Notes under the pieces: generated by a model | Told to the model about the DNA's origin: nothing | The model's database searches: none | Seen by the model: the letters and a program-made list of their open reading frames with translations, nothing else | Shown here: piece by piece, positions 25,967 to 34,154 of the stretch | How the letters are laid out: each line of letters opens with the position of its first letter | Numbering within the stretch: position 1 is the first letter of the stretch | Assembly (NCBI RefSeq): GCF_000375545.1 | Contig: NZ_AQXF01000003.1 | Span: 390,595 to 454,594 of the forward strand | Reading direction: 5' to 3' | DNA: 64,000 bases | Origin: Kordiimonas gwangyangensis DSM 19435 = JCM 12864 | GTDB lineage: Bacteria; Pseudomonadota; Alphaproteobacteria; Sphingomonadales; Kordiimonadaceae | Position numbers and translations under genes: made by a program

Positions 25967-27655
25967 GTGCTTCAGGAGATTATCAATACCGCCAATATGG
26001 GCTTTGTTGTTGTTGGCCCGCAGTTCGACATTCGTTTGTGGAACCGTTGGATGGCGCAACTGACAGGCATCGAAAGCGAGGTCGCTTGCTGCCGCACTCT
26101 CCTTGATGTGTTGCCCTCAATCCGTCATTCCCCGATCCTGATGAAAATTGAAGGTGCGCTGAATGACGGTACGTCAGTGCGCCTCCCGCCGTCCGACAGC
26201 GCGCGTATCGCCGAGCTGGGCGCGATGAATATCTTCATCCAGCCGCTCAAGGCGCGCAAATACCTGCATTCTTTGAAGCCGGTGAATGAGGAACGTTCGG
26301 ACCCTCTGTGTCTCATCCAGTTCAGCGTGGCGAACAATAAACCCTTGATGCCGCAGCAGCCTTCTCCAGTGGCGGCGAACGGAAATGCTGCCACGCCGGA
26401 CAAGACAGGCCGGCTCGAGTTTCTCGCGACCATCGGTCACCAGATCAGGACACCGGTGAACGGTGTGCTTGGCATTGCCGACCTGCTGTCCGGCACCACG
26501 CTCAACCATGAACAGCGTAAATATGTAGACCTGCTGGTGCGCTCAGGCCAGGCGCTTCTGGATTTTGTGAACGAGATGACTGAGCTTTCGCTTCTCGAGG
26601 CGGGGCAGAGCACACTTGAGAAAGAAGCCTTCAACCTGCCGCGCCTGATGCAGGATGTGATGAACCTTTTTGCCTCGTCGGGTTCCTATAAGGGTGTGAA
26701 GGCGGTGGTGGACCTCTCGCCAAACCTGCCCGCCTTTGTGCGCACCGATGCCCATAAGTTGCGGCAGGTGTTGGTGAACCTTCTCTCGAACGCGTTCAAG
26801 TTTACCGACCGCGGCACCGTATCTCTCACTGTCGGTTACCGCGGTACGGCGGAGAAGGGCGACCTTGAGATTGAAGTGAAAGACACCGGCGTTGGTATTC
26901 CGGCCGCGCGGCTGAGCGGACTTTTCGAGAAACTGCGCGTGGACGAACAGGGCATGGCGCGGCTTTTCAACAAAACCGGGCTTGGGCTTTTCATCTGCAA
27001 GGAACTGGTTGATCTCTTTGGTGGCACCATTCGGGTTGAAAGTGCGCTTGGCAAAGGCTCGACCTTCACGGTGACCTTGCCGGTTTCGGTGGCGGACGAA
27101 CGCACCGGCGCGGACGCTGTTGAAACAAGCGAACGCGAAGTGAAAGATACCGGACCGTGGCGTGTGCTGGTGGCGGAAGATAATCCGGTGAACCAGACCT
27201 TGATTGAGAAATTGCTGGAAAGTCGCGGCCACGAGGCAGTCGTGGTGCCAAACGGCCAACTGGCAGTTCAGGCCATGCAGGTCAGCGGGCCGTTTGATCT
27301 TATCCTGATGGATATTTCCATGCCGGTGATGGACGGGCTTGAAGCCACGTCACTGATCCGTTCCCTCATGGGGCGGGCAGGCATGACGCCGATCATCGCG
27401 CTCACTGCCCACGCGCTTGAGGGCGACCGGGAGATTTTCCTCGAGGCAGGCATGGATGGCTACCACTCGAAGCCGGTGGAGCCGGAAAAGCTGTTCGAGA
27501 CCATGGCGCGCGCCGTTGAAGCCCGCGCCAAGGCCGCGAAAGGGGAAGTCTTCAAGGTACGAGAACGATCGGCACCCCAAGGGAGTGGGCAAGCGAATTG
27601 GCCACGCTCCCAAGAATCAGATCAGCCACACGCGAACGACCACGACGACCGATAA
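25967..27655 (+). CDS. cytosolic hybrid sensor histidine kinase with receiver domain
   Basis: 562 residues and no membrane helix. A PAS-like sensor covers about 5-110 (NTANMGFVVVGPQFDIRLWN). The HisKA domain has H158 in ATIGHQIRTPVNGVLG, where the usual H-E-(I/L)-R-T-P is H-Q. The ATPase domain spans 260-380 (LVNLLSNAFKFTDRG, VKDTGVGIP, TGLGLFICKELV). The receiver starts at about 400 (VLVAEDNPVNQT, phospho-acceptor D449 in LMDISMPVMDG, HSKPVEP). GTG start with AAGGAG upstream. The last 35 or so residues are low-complexity and overlap the convergent usp gene by 104 bp, so they are probably not part of the fold. It would pass phosphate to an unlinked partner. Confidence 0.93.
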   Translation: MLQEIINTANMGFVVVGPQFDIRLWNRWMAQLTGIESEVACCRTLLDVLPSIRHSPILMKIEGALNDGTSVRLPPSDSARIAELGAMNIFIQPLKARKYLHSLKPVNEERSDPLCLIQFSVANNKPLMPQQPSPVAANGNAATPDKTGRLEFLATIGHQIRTPVNGVLGIADLLSGTTLNHEQRKYVDLLVRSGQALLDFVNEMTELSLLEAGQSTLEKEAFNLPRLMQDVMNLFASSGSYKGVKAVVDLSPNLPAFVRTDAHKLRQVLVNLLSNAFKFTDRGTVSLTVGYRGTAEKGDLEIEVKDTGVGIPAARLSGLFEKLRVDEQGMARLFNKTGLGLFICKELVDLFGGTIRVESALGKGSTFTVTLPVSVADERTGADAVETSEREVKDTGPWRVLVAEDNPVNQTLIEKLLESRGHEAVVVPNGQLAVQAMQVSGPFDLILMDISMPVMDGLEATSLIRSLMGRAGMTPIIALTAHALEGDREIFLEAGMDGYHSKPVEPEKLFETMARAVEARAKAAKGEVFKVRERSAPQGSGQANWPRSQESDQPHANDHDDR

Positions 27656-27992
27656 ACACTTGGTGTGCCTTCAGTTTTTTCGCCTGTTCGCGGATGACCT
27701 TCACCGGGTGACCCCAGAAAAACTCAGCCTTGATTGTCACGCCGCTATCTTTGTGGCGGGCGATGATCGGGGCGAGAATTTCTTCGCTTGCGAGGCGTTC
27801 TTCCTCTTTTTTCTCAAGCGGCCGCACGGCGATGTCCTCCATGCTGATCGGCTGATAGCCTGACCACGGAATAACGGTGACAAGCGTCACATCCGCGCCG
27901 GTCATGCGGGCCTGTGTGATGGCGTGGTCCGCAGCGCGCTCGCCCCATTCACTGCCGTCTACCGCGACGAGATAATGTTGTTTCTTAGGCAT
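27552..27992 (-). CDS. universal stress protein (single domain)
   Basis: 146-residue UspA protein: HYLVAVDGSEWGERAADHA at the N-terminus and the nucleotide-binding motif GRRGRSRVADLILGSVANSL near the C-terminus, the G-2x-G-9x-G pattern of ATP-binding Usps. ATG at 27992 is chosen over an in-frame start 11 codons upstream because AAGGGGG lies 6 nt before it. The Shine-Dalgarno is the 3' arm of an inverted repeat, and an FNR-like box sits 62 bp upstream. Converges on the hybrid kinase gene. Confidence 0.93.
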   Translation of the reverse strand: MPKKQHYLVAVDGSEWGERAADHAITQARMTGADVTLVTVIPWSGYQPISMEDIAVRPLEKKEEERLASEEILAPIIARHKDSGVTIKAEFFWGHPVKVIREQAKKLKAHQVFIGRRGRSRVADLILGSVANSLAHSLGVPIVLVP

Positions 27993-27998
27993 GAAAAA

Positions 27999-28041
27999 CC
28001 CCCTTCGGTTATCGGTTTCGCACAAACGTTACCGAAGGGGG
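27999..28041 (-). promoter_or_regulatory. inverted repeat containing the usp ribosome-binding site
   Basis: CCCCCTTCGGT (27999-28009) and ACCGAAGGGGG (28031-28041) form an 11-bp stem with a 21-nt loop. On the usp mRNA the 3' arm is the Shine-Dalgarno AAGGGGG, followed by TTTTTC and the ATG, so if transcribed the hairpin would hide the ribosome site, or act as a terminator just before the gene. If transcription starts inside the loop (as the FNR-like box spacing predicts, near 28019) the repeat is instead a DNA site. Confidence 0.6.
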
Positions 28042-28053
28042 AGTGGGCAGTCC

Positions 28054-28067
28054 TTGATAATGGTCAA
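28054..28067. promoter_or_regulatory. FNR/FixK-like box TTGATAATGGTCAA
   Basis: Read toward the usp gene: TTGAC-CATT-ATCAA, one mismatch from the symmetrical FNR/FixK consensus and sharing TTGACC and ATCAA with the box in front of the tandem usp gene at 22620. Centre 68 bp from the ATG. Confidence 0.6.
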
Positions 28068-28108
28068 CCCCGCAGGGGTGGTTGCCACAGTCCTTCGGTT
28101 ACATCATG

Positions 28109-29734
28109 TCATGCTGGTTCCATCGCCAGCGACGCCTTGATCATGTCGGCACATTTTTCGGCGATCATGATGGTTGGCGCGTTGGTGTTGCCACCAATAA
28201 GGCGCGGCATGACCGAGGCATCCGCCACGCGCAGGCCGTCTATGCCAATCACCTTCAGTTCCGGGTCCACCACGCTGGACTTGTTCTCAGCCGGTCCCAT
28301 GGCGCAGGTGCCAACCGGGTGGTAGATTGTCTCCGCCTTGTCGCGGATCAATGCTTCGGTGACGGCATCATCGTCGATATCCACGCCATACCACGGGTCT
28401 TTCTCTCGTGCCGTCAGGGCCATCAGCGCGTCCTGGTGCATCAGCCGGCGCACCATTTTCACGCCTTCGCGCATCACCCGCAGGTCCTCAGGCGCGGAGA
28501 GATAGGCCGGGTCGATCTTCGCGTGCGCGAGCGGGTCACTGGATGACAGGCTTATCGTACCGCGGCTGTGAGGCCGCAGTTGGCATACGTGAATGCCGTA
28601 ACCATGCTCGTGCGCATCCTCAAAACCGTGCGGTTTGTCCGCCATTGCCAGCATGATGTGGAACTGGATGTCGGGGCGCTCAAGCGCCTTGTCGGTCTTG
28701 AGGAATGCGCCCACCGGGGTCACGCAGTCAGACAGTACACCCGGTTTTTTCAGCATCCACTTGAACAGTTCCGGCAGGCCGCGGTGCGGTGCTTGGTAGC
28801 GGTACACGGATATGGGGTCCTTGAGGTGGGCGTAGACAGTGAGGTCCAGATGGTCCTGCATGTTTTTGCCCACACTAGAGAGCTCGTGCATGACAGGCAA
28901 CCCAACGCTTTGGATATCTTTCGGGTCACCGATGCCTGACAGTTGCAGCAGTTGCGGGCTGTTGATGGCGCCGCCTGAGAGGATCACCTCCCGGCCCGCA
29001 TGCCATGTCTCCACCTTGCCTTTTCGGCTGACCTCAATCCCGGTGGCGCGTTTGCCCTTCAGGATCACGCGGCGCACTTGCGCTTCGGTCAAAATGGTCA
29101 GGTTAGGGCGCGACTTCGCTTCCCAGATATAGGCTCGCGCCGCGCTTTGGCGGCGGCCGTCCCGGATGGTCTGGTCATACCAGCCAACACCTTCCTGGGT
29201 AGGGCCGTTGAAGTCGTCCGTATAGGGCAGGCCCATTTGTTGGGCGGCTTCAAGAAAGGCCAGGTTCAAGGGGTTGGCTGACGTGTGCTGACTGGTTTTC
29301 AAGGGGCCGTCGGTTGCGTGGAACTCATCCGCCGCGCGGTCGCTGCCTTCCGACTTTTTGAAGTAGGGCAAAACGTCATCGAAGCTCCAGCCGGTGCAGC
29401 CCATCTGCGCCCATTCGTCATAGTCACGGGCGTGGCCACGCACATAGAGAAGCCCGTTGATGGAGGATGAGCCGCCCATCACCTTGCCGCGCGGCCAATA
29501 CAGGCGACGACCACCCAGGTGCGGTTGCGCTTCGGTCCAATAGTTCCAGTTCAGCGGGTTGGGCGGCACTACCTTGATCAGCATGCCAGGTGCATTCACC
29601 GCCATCTGGCCGTCTTTTTTGCCCGCTTCCACCAGGAGCACGGAAATGCGGCTGTCCTCGCTCAGGCGTGCGGCCAGCGCACATCCCGCCGAGCCTGCAC
29701 CCACGACGATATAGTCAAAAGTTTTCTCGCTCAT
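28109..29734 (-). CDS. GMC-family FAD oxidoreductase (choline/alkanol dehydrogenase-like)
   Basis: 541-residue flavoprotein oxidising an alcohol to an aldehyde. The Rossmann FAD motif is YIVVGAGSAGCALAARLSED. GMC signature 1 is RGKVMGGSSSINGLLYVRG and signature 2 is ILSGGAINSPQLLQLSGIG. The active-site His is in TIYHPVGTCAMG and the second catalytic residue is in GGNTNAPTIMIAEKCADMI, where Asn of GNTNAP takes the usual place. Length and motifs match AlkJ/BetA-type enzymes. It lies 12 bp behind the cytochrome P450 gene, so the pair probably forms an operon in which P450 hydroxylates a substrate and this enzyme oxidises the alcohol. Confidence 0.93.
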   Translation of the reverse strand: MSEKTFDYIVVGAGSAGCALAARLSEDSRISVLLVEAGKKDGQMAVNAPGMLIKVVPPNPLNWNYWTEAQPHLGGRRLYWPRGKVMGGSSSINGLLYVRGHARDYDEWAQMGCTGWSFDDVLPYFKKSEGSDRAADEFHATDGPLKTSQHTSANPLNLAFLEAAQQMGLPYTDDFNGPTQEGVGWYDQTIRDGRRQSAARAYIWEAKSRPNLTILTEAQVRRVILKGKRATGIEVSRKGKVETWHAGREVILSGGAINSPQLLQLSGIGDPKDIQSVGLPVMHELSSVGKNMQDHLDLTVYAHLKDPISVYRYQAPHRGLPELFKWMLKKPGVLSDCVTPVGAFLKTDKALERPDIQFHIMLAMADKPHGFEDAHEHGYGIHVCQLRPHSRGTISLSSSDPLAHAKIDPAYLSAPEDLRVMREGVKMVRRLMHQDALMALTAREKDPWYGVDIDDDAVTEALIRDKAETIYHPVGTCAMGPAENKSSVVDPELKVIGIDGLRVADASVMPRLIGGNTNAPTIMIAEKCADMIKASLAMEPA

Positions 29735-29745
29735 ACGGGCTCCGC

Positions 29746-31107
29746 TCAGGCGTCAATTTTTTCAAGCGTTATAGGTAGGCCATCCACCGGCTTGATAAGC
29801 GGCATGATCTGGAACGTGGTTTTGTAGCCTTCCGGCAGGCGGATATCATAATGCGGAAGCAGGTGAGTCATGATGACCTTGGCCTGCATATAGGCGAAGT
29901 GAAGCCCGAGGCACATGTGCGCGCCGCCGCCAAAGGGTATCCACGCGAAGCGGTGCCGCTCCCGCATGCCGCCCTCAACCGAGAAGCGCATGGGGTCGAA
30001 GGTGGAGGGTTTGTCCCACACGCCAGCGTCCCGGTGCGTCGCTACCATGGAGATACCAACCATCGTGCCTTTCGGGATGGTATGGCCGCCAAATTCCACA
30101 TCACGCACCGTCTCACGCGCCACAGCGGGCACCGGCGGGTTCATGCGCAAAGCTTCCTTGAAAGCATATTCCGTGAGCGTCAGGTCGTTCATCTTCTCAT
30201 AGGGCAGGCGGTCGTCATTGAGGCCGAGAGACTTGATCTCCTCCCTCAGTTTTTCCTGCCATTCGCGGTGACGGCCAAGCTCATACACCAAGGTGGTGAC
30301 GGAGCTGGTGATGGTGTCATGTGCCGCCATCCAAAGGAAAATCATATGGTCGATGATTTCCTGATCAGTGAAGGTGTTGCCTTCATCGTCCTTCGCCTGA
30401 CAAAGCTGGGTGAAGATATCCGTGCCATTACCGACCCTTCGTTCGGGAATGAGGCCTCGCAGGAATTCCACCATAAAGGCGCGGCCCCGCACACCCTTGG
30501 CCATCAGGCTGCCGGGCAGGGGTACACGCACCACACCGATAGAGGCGGCAACCATGTCGGTCAGCGCCTTGTTCACTTTCTCGCTTTCCTTGCCCGGCTC
30601 CAGGCCAAGGAACACCGTGGTCGCCATATCAAGCGACAGCTGTTTGATGGCCGGGTAGAAGGCGAAATTCTTTTTCTCCCCCCACGCTTTGATGCGTGCG
30701 GGCATGTCGTCATTCAGTCGCTCAAGATAGCCTTTCATCGGGCCGGTCTTGAAGGCGGCGGCCATGATGTGCCGGTGGGCCTTGTGTTCGTCAAAGTCCA
30801 TCAGCATCAGGCCGCGCGGGAACAGGCGGCCAAGGAAGGCATTCCAGCCTTTCTCGCTTGAGAAATTGCGACCCTTATCCATCAGCACAAATTCATTGGC
30901 TTCCGGCCCCATCATATTGACGGAATCGCGGAAGAAGCTGTTCGAACGGTAGATGTCGCCATAGGTTTCGCGCATGTAGCGCCCGAACCCCACAGGGTCA
31001 CGGATCACACGCAAGGTATGCCCAAGGATGGGCCAGCCGGTTTCACCCGGAATATCACTTAGTTTGGCACGCTTCCCGTTCGTGCCGCCTTCCACTGACG
31101 CAGTCAT
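29746..31107 (-). CDS. cytochrome P450
   Basis: 453-residue haem monooxygenase. The haem-binding loop is FGGGAHMCLG with the axial Cys399. The K-helix ExxR is in FKEALRMNPP. The I-helix reads FLWMAAHDTITSSVTTLVYE, where the usual Gly before xDT is Ala-His. It opens PGETGWPILGHTLRVIRDP without a membrane anchor and resembles the CYP51/CYP26/CYP120-like branch more than CYP153. Electron partners are not encoded nearby. Operon with the GMC oxidoreductase. A palindrome similar to the one next to the tetR/RND genes lies 32 bp before the ATG, so co-regulation with efflux is plausible. Confidence 0.95.
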   Translation of the reverse strand: MTASVEGGTNGKRAKLSDIPGETGWPILGHTLRVIRDPVGFGRYMRETYGDIYRSNSFFRDSVNMMGPEANEFVLMDKGRNFSSEKGWNAFLGRLFPRGLMLMDFDEHKAHRHIMAAAFKTGPMKGYLERLNDDMPARIKAWGEKKNFAFYPAIKQLSLDMATTVFLGLEPGKESEKVNKALTDMVAASIGVVRVPLPGSLMAKGVRGRAFMVEFLRGLIPERRVGNGTDIFTQLCQAKDDEGNTFTDQEIIDHMIFLWMAAHDTITSSVTTLVYELGRHREWQEKLREEIKSLGLNDDRLPYEKMNDLTLTEYAFKEALRMNPPVPAVARETVRDVEFGGHTIPKGTMVGISMVATHRDAGVWDKPSTFDPMRFSVEGGMRERHRFAWIPFGGGAHMCLGLHFAYMQAKVIMTHLLPHYDIRLPEGYKTTFQIMPLIKPVDGLPITLEKIDA

Positions 31108-31138
31108 TAGTGTCCCCCAACACGGTTGATGCCTATAA

Positions 31139-31156
31139 CGGAACTATGTAGTCCAG
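31139..31156. promoter_or_regulatory. candidate TetR operator upstream of the P450 gene
   Basis: CGGAACT-ATGT-AGTCCAG: the right arm is identical to that of the perfect palindrome CTGGACT-GTCT-AGTCCAG near the RND/tetR genes at 59745, the left arm agrees at 5 of 7 positions and the spacer is also 4 bp. The flank AGTCCAGAAA is shared too. Lies 32-49 bp before the P450 start. Confidence 0.45.
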
Positions 31157-31233
31157 AAAATAACAATAAGCCGCAATGATTGCGAGTCAAATAGGGAAGG
31201 GCATATTCAAGGAGCTGTGATGGAGGTATGGAC

Positions 31234-32004
31234 CTATTGGATCATGCGTCGGCGCATGATTTGCTGTGTAGCGTCCCACGGGGCATAGGTGCAGCGGTCC
31301 GAATTGGCGCCTTCCGGCAGTTCGCCATAATAAAAGTCCACCACCATGCCGGGGCGGGCGATGGCTTCGCCGGTCTGGATAAATTCCTGATATTTCCAGC
31401 TATCCAGCGCATCGGTTGCTTCCTCGACATAGCGGTCGTCTGGCGTGGCTGACAGCACCTGAAGGTTGCTGACAGCGCCGTCCGCGCTGATGTCATAGCT
31501 GAAACGCACATGGCCGGGGTCTTTGCGCCGGGCGGCTTTACGCGGCATCATCAACTCCGTACACTGCAGCAGGCTTTGGTACGGGTCGGTGGGGTCGCCA
31601 AGGGTGGACGGCGGCTCAGGCAGGCTCGTGTGCATGCAGCCGCGTTTCTTTTCCGGCCCATAGGTGAAGGTGATGGGCACATCCTTGCGGGCGGCGAGTT
31701 CACCGTTCTTTACATACCCGAAATAGCTCCAGCGGTTGAGGGCGCGGGTGACATAGTCGCTCATGCCTTCCTCGAAGTCGCCTTCGAGAATGCGGATGTT
31801 TTCCACGTCGCCATCGGCGCTGATGTCAAAAAGCGCATGAATTTCGCCCGAGAGGCGCTTGCGCTTCACAGCATAGGAAAGGCCGGGGTTGGTGCAGGAA
31901 GACATTTGCCACAGGGGATCTTTTTCATTGGCCGTATCATCCGCATGTGCAGCTGTTGCACCGCCGATAACAGCAACAGTGAGCCCCTTAACCCATGAAC
32001 GCAT
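31234..32004 (-). CDS. exported protein with two TonB-C-like domains
   Basis: 256 residues. ATG at 32004 follows AAGGGAAAT and begins a signal peptide (MRSWVKGLTVAVIGGATAAHA). Two similar domains follow: residues 50-140 with HALFDISADGDVENIRILEG and VPITFTYG, and 165-245 with VRFSYDISADGAVSNLQVL and MVVDFYYGE. They look like the C-terminal receptor-binding domain of TonB (energy-transducer fold) but there is no N-terminal membrane anchor or proline-rich spanner. The first domain resembles the single domain of the gene at 35010. Function unknown; an in-frame upstream extension is ignored because it lacks any signal. Confidence 0.75.
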   Translation of the reverse strand: MRSWVKGLTVAVIGGATAAHADDTANEKDPLWQMSSCTNPGLSYAVKRKRLSGEIHALFDISADGDVENIRILEGDFEEGMSDYVTRALNRWSYFGYVKNGELAARKDVPITFTYGPEKKRGCMHTSLPEPPSTLGDPTDPYQSLLQCTELMMPRKAARRKDPGHVRFSYDISADGAVSNLQVLSATPDDRYVEEATDALDSWKYQEFIQTGEAIARPGMVVDFYYGELPEGANSDRCTYAPWDATQQIMRRRMIQ

Positions 32005-32323
32005 ACCATTTCCCTTTGTACTACTCGTGTTCCCGCCAAGGTTATACGGGCCGCTTGCTGCTTTGCAATCAAAGACTGCCCAAGCGCCCCATGCCGCAAT
32101 ATCCTTGCTATTTCTCGCGATTCGTGGTTTATGGCCCCCAAGTGCCGAGCGAAGATAACGACAAATACAGTCGTTGACGGCCATGGCGGCAAGTGACCGC
32201 CCAACAAGAAGCGTCTTTGGCGCAATGATAACCCGGCAGCTATTCTCCGCGAGCTTCCATGATTTAAAACGTTGCAGGCACCGGCCGGGTTTGCCGCATG
32301 CAACGACGGAAGAAAGCTTTAAT
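32005..32323. other. 319-bp divergent region and helicase leader
   Basis: Sits between the TonB-C-like gene and the helicase. Apparent open frames here lack ribosome sites and family features. It may provide a long 5' leader for the helicase mRNA, as is common for cold-inducible DEAD-box genes. I see no strong hairpin. Confidence 0.4.
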
Positions 32324-34051
32324 TTGAAGCATTTTAATGAGCTTGGCCTTGCCGAGCCTATCCTTCGTGCCGTATCGGCCGAGGGCTATACTAACCCGAC
32401 TCCCATCCAGGCTGGCGTAATCCCTGCCATGATCGCGGGTCACGATATCGTAGGCATTGCACAGACAGGTACCGGTAAAACCGCCTCCTTCGTGCTGCCG
32501 ATCCTCCACAAAGTGCATGAGATCGGGCGCCCGCCGCGGCCCAAAAGCTGCCGCGCACTGATCCTCACACCGACCCGTGAACTGTCCGCCCAGATTGCCG
32601 ACGGCATCAAGGCTTACGGCAAAAACGTTCGCCACCACGCAACGGTTGTTGTGGGCGGTGCTCGTCCGGGTCCGCAGGTGAAAGCCATGGCGCGCGGTCT
32701 TGACATTCTGGTGGCAACACCGGGTCGGTTGGAAGACCACATGCGCTCAGGCGCGATCCGTCTTGACGAGACCACCGTTGTGGTGCTCGATGAGGCTGAT
32801 CAGATGCTCGACCTCGGCTTCATGCCGGCGATCCGCCGCATCATGGCAGCGTTGCCGAAGGAACGTCTCACGGCGCTGCTGTCGGCGACCATGCCGAAAC
32901 AGATCCGTGCACTGGCTGATGATTTCCTGAATAACCCGATGGAAATCTCGGTTGCGCCAGCGTCCAAACCCATTGAGCGGATTGAGCAGAGCGTGCGTCA
33001 TATGTCGAAAGGCGAAAAACGCGCGGCGCTTGTTGATATCCTCAAGGGCAAGGACGTGGAGCGGGCGATTATCTTCACGCGTACCAAACATGGCGCGAAC
33101 AAGGTGTCGCAATATATCGAAGACGCGGGCATCCCGTCAGGCGCTATCCACGGCAACAAGAGCCAAAGCCAGCGCGAGAAAACCCTGCTGGCATTCCGTA
33201 AAGGCAGTGTGCCTGTGCTGGTGGCCACCGATATCGCCGCGCGCGGCATTGACGTGGACGGCGTTTCGCACGTTGTAAACTTCGAGCTGCCGAACATTCC
33301 GGAAGTCTATGTGCACCGCATTGGCCGTACAGCGCGTGCGGGCAACACAGGGATCGCCATCTCGCTTTGTGACGAGACCGAACGTGGTTACCTGCGTGAT
33401 ATCGAGAAACTGACCGGCATTGTTATTCCTGTGGAAGGCGAGGGGCCGAAAGGGCCAGATGTGGCGCCTGAACCGCGCGGGCAGCGTTCCGCCGGTGGCC
33501 GCAGGAACGGCCAACAACAAGCCAGCAAAAGCCGCGGCGGCCGTCGCAGTGAAGCCCGCAAACCGCGTGAAGCGGGCGAGGCTGACGCTCAGCAAGCCCG
33601 GGGTCAGCGCCGCGAAGGTGGTGAAGGCCGCAAGCCGCGTAACGCCAATGCTGGTGAAGCGCGCGAACAGAATAACCGCCGCAACAACGGTGAACGCCGC
33701 CGCAGTGATGAACGTCCGCGCCGGGAAGCAGGCGAAGGCCGCGGTCAGGAACGGTCTGACCGCACAGAGCGTGGTAACCGGAACGACCGTAATGGCCGCA
33801 ATGAGCGCAATGAGCGTCATGGCCGGAACGAGCGTTCCGCGCGCCGTTCGGACGGTGAAGGCCAGCAGCGTGACCGCCGCTTTGAAGCAAGTGGCGAAAA
33901 CGGCGCGAGCCCACGCCGTGGCAATAAAAAGCCGCGCAACCGTGGTGGTGTCGTGCCGCCGCGCAAGGGCGAGGGTGATACCTCAAGCGCAGGCCTTGCA
34001 CGTATGCTGCAAAATATTGAGCGGTCTCAGAGCAAGCGCGAAAACGCGTGA
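32324..34051 (+). CDS. DEAD-box ATP-dependent RNA helicase with Arg/Gly/Asn-rich tail
   Basis: 575-residue RNA unwindase of the RhlE/DeaD type. Motifs in order: Q motif NPTPIQAGVIP, Walker A AQTGTGKT, PTRELSAQI, DEAD in VLDEADQMLDLGF, SAT, then ARGIDVDGV and HRIGRTARAG. From about residue 390 the C-terminus is an unfolded basic tail rich in Arg, Gly, Asn and Glu (NRRNNGERRRSDERPRRE), suited to RNA binding. I chose TTG at 32324 since the conserved FNELGLAEPIL starts two codons later; an in-frame ATG at 32225 would add 33 non-family residues, so the start is uncertain. Likely role: ribosome assembly or cold adaptation. Confidence 0.93.
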   Translation: MKHFNELGLAEPILRAVSAEGYTNPTPIQAGVIPAMIAGHDIVGIAQTGTGKTASFVLPILHKVHEIGRPPRPKSCRALILTPTRELSAQIADGIKAYGKNVRHHATVVVGGARPGPQVKAMARGLDILVATPGRLEDHMRSGAIRLDETTVVVLDEADQMLDLGFMPAIRRIMAALPKERLTALLSATMPKQIRALADDFLNNPMEISVAPASKPIERIEQSVRHMSKGEKRAALVDILKGKDVERAIIFTRTKHGANKVSQYIEDAGIPSGAIHGNKSQSQREKTLLAFRKGSVPVLVATDIAARGIDVDGVSHVVNFELPNIPEVYVHRIGRTARAGNTGIAISLCDETERGYLRDIEKLTGIVIPVEGEGPKGPDVAPEPRGQRSAGGRRNGQQQASKSRGGRRSEARKPREAGEADAQQARGQRREGGEGRKPRNANAGEAREQNNRRNNGERRRSDERPRREAGEGRGQERSDRTERGNRNDRNGRNERNERHGRNERSARRSDGEGQQRDRRFEASGENGASPRRGNKKPRNRGGVVPPRKGEGDTSSAGLARMLQNIERSQSKRENA

Positions 34052-34154
34052 GACTGCGGTGCTGTGCCCTGATGGGTAGAAGCACATAGATTTCAGGCTC
34101 GCGCTGGCACGGTCGGCGCGAGCATTCAGTTCCTGTTGCCTGAAAGGCAAAACA

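Noticed and set aside
29851-30861. 336-codon plus-strand frame opposite the P450 gene
   Set aside because: Shadow of a clear cytochrome P450 on the other strand.
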